Positions 58,864 to 64,000 of a stretch of DNA of 64,000 bases are shown in pieces; positions within the stretch are counted from its first letter, which is position 1; each line of letters opens with the position of its first letter. The stretch is from the NCBI GenBank assembly GCA_028288305.1, contig JAQBOA010000041.1, positions 143,877 to 207,876 of the forward strand, given 5' to 3'. Source of the stretch: Mucilaginibacter sp. (GTDB taxonomy: Bacteria > Bacteroidota > Bacteroidia > Sphingobacteriales > Sphingobacteriaceae). The notes under the pieces are model-generated. The model did not search any database and had not been told where the DNA came from. It saw only the letters and a list, made by a program, of their open reading frames with translations. Position numbers and translations under genes: made by a program.

Positions 58864-58871
58864 CAAAGATA
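58864..58871 (-). promoter_or_regulatory. -7 box of the ABC-F gene, almost leaderless
   Basis: The minus strand reads TATCTTTG, an exact TAnnTTTG match ending 7 nt before the ATG. Transcription would begin within a few bases of the start codon, so the message would have almost no leader. Confidence 0.5.
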
Positions 58872-58996
58872 CGATTTTGAGCGGAAAGGTGAAAGAATAG
58901 GTTGGAGATAGGAGATTAGAGATTAGTTTTTATCCGTGAAAAAGACCTTGGTTAACAAATTTGTTTAACTAATAATGTATAGTATTACTAATAGAT

Positions 58997-59004
58997 TACT
59001 TTTG
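58997..59004 (+). promoter_or_regulatory. -7 box of the CCA-adding enzyme gene
   Basis: TACTTTTG matches TAnnTTTG 63-70 nt upstream of the start codon, in the 210-nt space between two divergent genes. Confidence 0.45.
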
Positions 59005-59066
59005 CCATCTTTATTTGTTATAGCTAACTTTATATTTAGCCTTAGGCATCACGATATACGTCCGTA

Positions 59067-60485
59067 ATGAAGCAGCATGTTAAACATCCCATATTTTCGA
59101 TTATATCGAAACTGGCAGGTGAGCAAAAATTACAAGTTTTTGCAATTGGCGGCTTTGTGCGTGACATTTTACTTAAGCGACTATCGGATGATATAGATAT
59201 AGTAGTAATAGGTAATGGCATTTCATTTGCCGAAAGTGTCGCACGCGAATTAAAAGTAAAGCTATCTGTATTTAAAAATTTTGGTACAGCTTCATTTAAA
59301 TACCAGGGACTTGATGTGGAGTTTGTAGGAGCCCGTAAAGAATCGTATCGGCTGGATTCAAGGAAACCTATTGTTGAAAATGGCACCCTGGAAGATGATC
59401 AAAAACGACGCGATTTCACTATAAATGCCCTGGCTATTTCATTACACCCAGATTCATTTGGCGAGCTTTTAGACCCTTTTAATGGTGTTCAGGACTTAGA
59501 ACGAAAGCTGATTAGAACACCGCTTGACCCTGTTGAAACTTTTTCGGACGATCCTTTGAGAATGTTACGTGCTATACGCTTTGCTACGCAATTAAATTTT
59601 AGGATTGATGACAAAGCAATTGAAGCAATAAAGCGTAATGTTGATAGAATTGATATTATTTCGCAGGAACGCATAACTGATGAGCTGAATAAGATCATCT
59701 TATCAGCCAAACCATCTATCGGTTTTAATTATTTATTTGACACAGGTCTGCTTCATCATATATTTCCTCAAATGACTGCCCTGTACGGTGTAGAGATTAT
59801 AGATGGCAAGGGACATAAAGATAATTTTTATCACACTTTACAGGTATTGGATAATATTTCGGAAACTACCGATGATCTTTGGCTTCGCTGGGCTGCTATA
59901 TTGCATGATATTGCCAAACCTGCCACCAAACGTTTTGAACCGGGCCATGGCTGGACATTTCACGGGCATGAGGACAAAGGCGCCCGTATGGTACCTAAAA
60001 TTTTTACTCAGCTAAAACTACCGCTTAACGAGAAAATGAAATTCGTGCAAAAAATGGTGCAGCTTCATTTACGGCCGATAGTTTTAGCACAATCAATTGT
60101 AACCGACTCGGCAGTCCGTCGGCTATTATTTGAAGCCGGGGATGATATAGAAAGTTTAATGTTGCTCTGTAATGCAGACATCACAACAAAAAACGAATAT
60201 AAGGTAAAAAAATATCGCCAGAATTTTGAGTTAGTTCAACAAAAATTAAAAGATGTTGAGGAGCGTGATAATATGCGTAACTGGCAGCCGCCGGTAACCG
60301 GAATTGATATTATGCAGTTATTTGGCATTAAAGAAGGGCGGGAAGTAGGTATAATTAAAAATCAAATACGCGAAGCAATACTGGAGGGCGAAATTCCGAA
60401 CTCTCGTGAGGCAGCCATTAACTATACAATTACAAAAGGTGAAGAAATTGGCTTAAAAGTTGTGGGTAAGGATTTGCAAATTTAA
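59067..60485 (+). CDS. CCA tRNA nucleotidyltransferase-type protein with HD domain
   Basis: A class II nucleotidyltransferase of the poly(A)/CCA family, which adds or repairs the tRNA 3' CCA end. The active site GGFVRDILL...DDIDIVV is at about residues 27-48, the RRDFTINALA motif near 112, a DPLRMLRAIRFATQL helix near 160, and an HD phosphohydrolase domain with LHDIAKPATK near 290. The length of 472 is usual for the HD-bearing form in Bacteroidota. Whether it makes the full CCA or part of it is not visible. Confidence 0.92.
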   Translation: MKQHVKHPIFSIISKLAGEQKLQVFAIGGFVRDILLKRLSDDIDIVVIGNGISFAESVARELKVKLSVFKNFGTASFKYQGLDVEFVGARKESYRLDSRKPIVENGTLEDDQKRRDFTINALAISLHPDSFGELLDPFNGVQDLERKLIRTPLDPVETFSDDPLRMLRAIRFATQLNFRIDDKAIEAIKRNVDRIDIISQERITDELNKIILSAKPSIGFNYLFDTGLLHHIFPQMTALYGVEIIDGKGHKDNFYHTLQVLDNISETTDDLWLRWAAILHDIAKPATKRFEPGHGWTFHGHEDKGARMVPKIFTQLKLPLNEKMKFVQKMVQLHLRPIVLAQSIVTDSAVRRLLFEAGDDIESLMLLCNADITTKNEYKVKKYRQNFELVQQKLKDVEERDNMRNWQPPVTGIDIMQLFGIKEGREVGIIKNQIREAILEGEIPNSREAAINYTITKGEEIGLKVVGKDLQI

Positions 60486-60513
60486 ATTTTGTAAATTCTA
60501 AATAGAACACCCG

Positions 60514-60531
60514 ATCCCAATATTATGGGAT
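60514..60531. other. Small hairpin downstream of the CCA enzyme
   Basis: ATCCCA and TGGGAT form a 6-bp stem with a 6-nt AT loop, 28 nt after the stop codon. It has no T run, so it is at best a weak terminator. Confidence 0.3.
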
Positions 60532-60550
60532 GAAATAATCAAAACATTAT

Positions 60551-60558
60551 TAATTTTG
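60551..60558 (+). promoter_or_regulatory. -7 box of the pRiA4b ORF-3 gene
   Basis: TAATTTTG matches TAnnTTTG 19-26 nt upstream of the start codon, giving a leader of about a dozen bases. Confidence 0.45.
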
Positions 60559-60576
60559 TAAAAATCTACTAAAAAA

Positions 60577-61224
60577 ATGGCACTATACAGGTTCAGGGTT
60601 ACTTTTGAAGACTATGATGATGTGATAAGGGAGATTGATGTAAAATCAAATCAAACATTTGAGGATCTTCACCGGGCAATCCATCAATCGACCGGTTATA
60701 ATTCAGAATTTTCCTCCTCATTTTATATCAGTAATGATCAATGGACAAAAGGTGAAGAAATTACTTATCTGCCCAACCAAAAAAGGATTGACAGAAGGGT
60801 GCCGCTTATGGAAAGAGTAAAGCTGCTTAGCTATATTGATGATCCACATCAAAAGTTCTATTATACTTTTAATTTCGACCGCCCTTTCGACTTCCATGTT
60901 GAATTGATGAAGATAATATTGGAAGAAACTCCTGGTGTTAGTTATCCGGCTGTAATAAAATCTGTGGGCGAAGCGCCAAAACAATTTGGTAACGCACCGG
61001 CAGCAATTGCTCCACCACCGGGTGACGAATTCGATTTCCTGAACGAAATGGCGTTTGGAGAAGAAGACACTGAAGACTTTACTGAAATTGCAGAAACAGG
61101 TGAAGAGGATGTAGAAGAGAAAAAGGTTGACGAGGAAGAAGAAGATGATGAATTTGGCAATAATTTTCCGGATGATGAAGGTTTTGAAGATGAGGGCAAA
61201 CTTTCACATGGGGATGATTATTGA
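60577..61224 (+). CDS. pRiA4b ORF-3 family protein
   Basis: The N-terminal 130 residues match the pRiA4b ORF-3 domain (named after a plasmid gene, also called IS1096 passenger TnpR-like): RFRVTFEDYDDVIREIDV, FEDLHRAIHQSTGYN and a later YTFNFDRPFDFHVEL. The C-terminal 60 residues are extremely acidic, with long Asp/Glu runs. No catalytic motif is visible and the function is unknown. There is no transposase nearby, so the passenger label here implies no mobility. miaA follows 62 nt later. Confidence 0.82.
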   Translation: MALYRFRVTFEDYDDVIREIDVKSNQTFEDLHRAIHQSTGYNSEFSSSFYISNDQWTKGEEITYLPNQKRIDRRVPLMERVKLLSYIDDPHQKFYYTFNFDRPFDFHVELMKIILEETPGVSYPAVIKSVGEAPKQFGNAPAAIAPPPGDEFDFLNEMAFGEEDTEDFTEIAETGEEDVEEKKVDEEEEDDEFGNNFPDDEGFEDEGKLSHGDDY

Positions 61225-61286
61225 TTTTTAGTTCATGGCTGTTGAATTATAGCTTTACCTTATTCAAAAAGTTTTTACTATGACCG

Positions 61287-62201
61287 ATGAACCATGAACT
61301 ACAAACAAAAACATTAATAGTAATTGCAGGTCCTACCGCGGTTGGTAAAACGGCAGCAGCAATTCAATTAGCAAATTTTTATAAAACTGTTATCGTTTCG
61401 GCAGACTCCAGGCAATTTTATTGCGAAATGTCTATCGGTACAGCAAAACCAACTCACGAAGAGTTAGGTGCTGTAAAGCATTATTTTATTAACTCACATT
61501 CCATAACAGATATCTTTACTGTTGGCGATTACGAAAAGCAATGCCTTGAACAATTAGATGATCTTTTCCAAATTCACGACAAAGTAATTTTGGTGGGTGG
61601 TTCCGGATTATTCATCAAAGCTGTGTGTGAAGGGTTTGATGAGTTTCCAGATGCAGAACCAAGTGTAAGAGATAAATTAAATAAAGCATTCGAGGAAAAA
61701 GGAATTAGCTATTTGCAGGGACAATTAAAAATTGCAGATCCCCAATATTATGAAGAAGTAGATTTGAACAACCCTCAAAGAATAATAAGAGCATTGCAAG
61801 TCTATCAAAGCACAGGAAATCCATTTTCATCTTATCGCAACTCAAAAATCAATGAACGGCCATTTAATATAATAAAGTTAGGATTGAACTTACCGAGGGA
61901 AATTTTATATCAACGCATTAACCAGCGTGTTGATTTAATGTTACAGCAAGGATTGCTTGAAGAAGCAAGATTATTATTACCCTTTCGGCACCTAAACCCA
62001 CTAAACACTGTTGGGTATAGTGAATTGTTTAATTACTTTGATGGAAAAACCGATCTGAATTCGGCTATTGAATTGATAAAACAAAATACACGCCATTATG
62101 CAAAGAGGCAATTAACCTGGTTTAGAAAAGATAAAGAAATAAAGTGGCTTATTGCTGATAAAAATAATTTGGTTAATGATATGCTTTCGCTGATCAATTA
62201 A
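61287..62201 (+). CDS. miaA: tRNA dimethylallyltransferase
   Basis: MiaA adds a dimethylallyl group to A37 of tRNAs reading U-starting codons. The P-loop GPTAVGKT is at residues 15-22, SADSRQFYCEMSIGTAKP at 39-56, the substrate-channel GGSGLFIKAV near 105, and the family C-terminal segments NTVGYSELFNYFDG and NTRHYAKRQLTWFRKD are intact. Length (304) is normal. A second ATG at 61293 is in frame; the first was kept. The start lies inside a short GTTCATGG/CCATGAAC inverted pair. Confidence 0.95.
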   Translation: MNHELQTKTLIVIAGPTAVGKTAAAIQLANFYKTVIVSADSRQFYCEMSIGTAKPTHEELGAVKHYFINSHSITDIFTVGDYEKQCLEQLDDLFQIHDKVILVGGSGLFIKAVCEGFDEFPDAEPSVRDKLNKAFEEKGISYLQGQLKIADPQYYEEVDLNNPQRIIRALQVYQSTGNPFSSYRNSKINERPFNIIKLGLNLPREILYQRINQRVDLMLQQGLLEEARLLLPFRHLNPLNTVGYSELFNYFDGKTDLNSAIELIKQNTRHYAKRQLTWFRKDKEIKWLIADKNNLVNDMLSLIN

Positions 62202-62220
62202 TATCTTTTTATTTCGAATA

Positions 62221-62363
62221 TCGGATGTTCGATTTCGGATTTGGGTTGAGTAAACTAAAATGAATTTTGTATAGGAACACAGAAGAATTAACAAAGTTAA
62301 TTACATATTCCGCATGGACATTCCAACTTTCGCAGTTAAATAAATCCGAAATCGAACGTCTGA
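62221..62363. repeat. Inverted repeat between miaA and rfbA
   Basis: Arms of 22 nt at 62221-62242 (TCGGATGTTCGATTTCGGAT at its start) and 62342-62363 are inverted copies with two mismatches. About 100 nt of AT-rich DNA lie between. It sits between convergent genes and resembles dispersed TTCGATTTCGGATTT-type intergenic elements. Confidence 0.65.
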
Positions 62364-62375
62364 AATCCGAAATTC

Positions 62376-63236
62376 TCAATTTAGTAACGTCTGCAAATAG
62401 GCTCCATAACCACTTTTTAAATATTTTGCAACCAACACCCTTAATTGCTCATCGTTTATAAATCCACAACGATAAGCTACTTCTTCAATACATCCAATTT
62501 TTGTGGCCTGTCGTTTTTCTATTACCCTCACAAATTCCGAAGCATCACTCAGCGAATCAAAAGTACCAGTATCCAGCCAGGCTGTACCCCTATCCATTAC
62601 CCCAACGTGTAAGTTACCTTGTTCAAGATAAAATTTATTTACATCTGTAATTTCATATTCCCCGCGTGGAGATGGTTTTAGTTCTTTAGCAATCCTTATT
62701 ACTTTGTTGTCATAAAAATAAAGTCCCGGAACCGCAAAACTTGATTTAGGTTTAGCTGGTTTTTCTTCTATGGATAAAGCTTTATAATCCTTATCAAATT
62801 CCACAACACCATATCTTTCAGGATCTGCAACCGGGTATGCAAAAATAGCGGCACCCTCAACATCATTAAAACTACGGATCAGCTGACTAAAACCGCTTCC
62901 ATAAAATATGTTATCGCCCAGTATCAACGCTACTTTATCATTGCCTATAAACTCCTCTCCTATTACAAAAGCCTGGGCCAATCCATTTGGCTTTTCTTGT
63001 ATAGCATATTTGAAACTGCAGCCTAATTCGCTCCCATCGCCAAGCAGGCGTTTAAAGCTTTCATTATCTTCCGGAGTAGTAATTATTAAAATTTCCCTAA
63101 TATCGGCCAGCATTAATACTGAAAGCGGATAATAGATCATTGGTTTATCATAAATAGGCATTAGTTGTTTACTTATCGCTCTTGTTATAGGATAAAGTCT
63201 TGTTCCAGATCCGCCGGCTAAAATGATTCCTTTCAT
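62376..63236 (-). CDS. rfbA: Glucose-1-phosphate thymidylyltransferase
   Basis: The first enzyme of dTDP-rhamnose synthesis, joining dTTP and glucose-1-phosphate. The nucleotide loop [18 protein letters not shown] starts at residue 8, [16 protein letters not shown] follows, [11 protein letters not shown] is near 107 and the allosteric/dimer C terminus is intact. At 286 residues it is full length. rfbD lies 4 nt upstream on the same strand, and rfbB/rfbC should lie beyond the window edge. Confidence 0.95.
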   Translation of the reverse strand: MKGIILAGGSGTRLYPITRAISKQLMPIYDKPMIYYPLSVLMLADIREILIITTPEDNESFKRLLGDGSELGCSFKYAIQEKPNGLAQAFVIGEEFIGNDKVALILGDNIFYGSGFSQLIRSFNDVEGAAIFAYPVADPERYGVVEFDKDYKALSIEEKPAKPKSSFAVPGLYFYDNKVIRIAKELKPSPRGEYEITDVNKFYLEQGNLHVGVMDRGTAWLDTGTFDSLSDASEFVRVIEKRQATKIGCIEEVAYRCGFINDEQLRVLVAKYLKSGYGAYLQTLLN

Positions 63237-63240
63237 TCAG

Positions 63241-64000
63241 TTAATTATTTAATTCTTTAAGCTTATTTATACAAATCACCAAACTATCTCGCCAATAAGG
63301 TATTTCCATTTGAAATGTCTTTTTTATTTTACTTTTATCCATTACAGAATAAGCGGGACGTACAGCTTTTGTCTTGTATTCCTCAGTTTTTATTGGCAAT
63401 ACTTTTATACTGGTAGCAGAAATTTCAAAAATTGCTTTTGCAAAATCATACCATGATGCAATTCCCTCATTACTATAATGATAGATGCCGTAAGTAGTGC
63501 TTTTACTTTTTATTATATCAATAATGCATGCTGCAAGATCAAAAGCATAAGTGGGCGTACCGGTCTGATCAGCAATAACTTTCAACTCTTCCCTTTCAGA
63601 ACCGAGTTTTAACATTGTTTTTACAAAGTTGTTCCCATATTCTGAATAAAGCCAACCGGTACGGATAATGAAATATTTTTTTAGTAAAGCTTCAACTACC
63701 TGTTCACCTTCCAATTTTGTTTGTCCATAAACATTAATTGGTGCTGTCTCACTTTCTTCATCCCGGGGTGTTGATTTATCGCCTTTAAAAACGAAATCTG
63801 TTGATACATGAAAAAGTGTTGATCCATTTTCTGCACAAAGCATACTCAAATTTTCAACACCCGTTTTATTAACCTTCAAAGCCGTTTCCTGTTCATCTTC
63901 GGCTTTATCAACCGCGGTATAAGCTGCACAATTTATACAGTAGGATGGTTTATATGTTTCAAAGACTTTTTTTAAAGCTTCAATATCTAAAATGTTGGCT
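63241..64000 (-). CDS. rfbD: dTDP-4-dehydrorhamnose reductase (5' end missing)
   Basis: This SDR reduces dTDP-4-keto-rhamnose to dTDP-L-rhamnose. The frame stays open to the right edge, so the N-terminal GxxGxxG region is outside the window. The visible part includes CINCAAYTAVDKAED, ENGSTLFHVSTDFVFKG with the catalytic Thr, NVYGQTKLEGEQ with the Tyr/Lys pair and the C-terminal VRPAYSVMDKSKI. The TTG at 63879 is not the real start. rfbA follows 4 nt downstream. Confidence 0.92.
   Translation of the reverse strand, partial: ANILDIEALKKVFETYKPSYCINCAAYTAVDKAEDEQETALKVNKTGVENLSMLCAENGSTLFHVSTDFVFKGDKSTPRDEESETAPINVYGQTKLEGEQVVEALLKKYFIIRTGWLYSEYGNNFVKTMLKLGSEREELKVIADQTGTPTYAFDLAACIIDIIKSKSTTYGIYHYSNEGIASWYDFAKAIFEISATSIKVLPIKTEEYKTKAVRPAYSVMDKSKIKKTFQMEIPYWRDSLVICINKLKELNN

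Noticed and set aside
60577..61224. pRiA4b ORF-3 / IS1096 passenger protein as evidence of a mobile element
   Set aside because: No transposase, terminal repeats or target duplication are seen; the family is commonly chromosomal.
61229..61301. TAGTTCATGG / CCATGAACTA inverted pair around the miaA start
   Set aside because: Only 10-nt arms separated by over 50 nt; it may belong to the GGTTCAT repeat family but could be chance.
62267..62461. 64-codon + frame between miaA and rfbA
   Set aside because: It runs through the inverted repeat and into the antisense of rfbA, and matches no known family.

Overview
The window is AT-rich chromosomal DNA from a Bacteroidota bacterium, most likely of the Sphingobacteriales (Pedobacter/Mucilaginibacter-like). 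The signs are TAnnTTTG-type promoter boxes with no clear Shine-Dalgarno sequences, a TamL lipoprotein paired with TamB, a type IX secretion plug-type protein, a Cys-type CcmE, and many intergenic palindromes of the kind common in this group. Placement below phylum is inference. No rRNA, tRNA, CRISPR array, IS element or prophage was seen.

Layout. Bases 1-9.1 kb are housekeeping genes: the start of a secreted protein running off the left edge, a NatAB-type ABC exporter, an exopolyphosphatase-family protein, an M1 metallopeptidase, Maf, a KdsC-like phosphatase, a RelE/antitoxin pair whose toxin is frameshifted, IscX, an ISC-type ferredoxin and a DUF2520 protein. From 9.3 to 12.2 kb are the cytochrome c maturation genes ccmF and ccmE. 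From 12.5 to 41.2 kb is one large Wzx/Wzy-type exopolysaccharide locus, almost all on the + strand. From 41.3 to 62.2 kb are core genes: a nucleoside deaminase, an OmpH/Skp-like lipoprotein, gyrB, a retropepsin-like protein, a multi-PAS sensor, tamL-tamB, the plug protein, an ABC-F ATPase, a CCA-adding-type enzyme, a pRiA4b ORF-3 protein and miaA. The right edge carries rfbA and a truncated rfbD for dTDP-rhamnose.

How the polysaccharide locus fits together. It opens with an outer-membrane export lipoprotein and a Wzc-like tyrosine autokinase. Next come precursor genes: a WbpO/TviB-type dehydrogenase and WbpP/TviC-type epimerase (a UDP-HexNAc uronic acid), then a CDP-hexose cassette (rfbF, rfbG, a 3,5-epimerase, a C-methyltransferase, an acetyltransferase and a reductase) that probably makes a CDP-linked branched deoxysugar. 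A Wzx flippase, several glycosyltransferases and an EpsG/Wzy-like polymerase follow. One reversed glycosyltransferase and a 764-base non-coding gap interrupt the run. After the gap are a secreted beta-helix protein, an AsnB/WbpS-like amidotransferase, a GT4, a PglC-type initiating transferase, an ATP-grasp protein, a HAD hydrolase, a PglE-type aminotransferase and a PglF-type dehydratase. The repeat unit probably starts on a 4-amino-4,6-dideoxy HexNAc and may contain an amidated uronic acid.

Intergenic spaces carry several unrelated families of short palindromes, among them a perfect 26-bp-arm element, two copies of one palindrome at convergent gene ends, and three degenerate copies of a GATTACAC/GATTTCAC repeat around the toxin-antitoxin pair.
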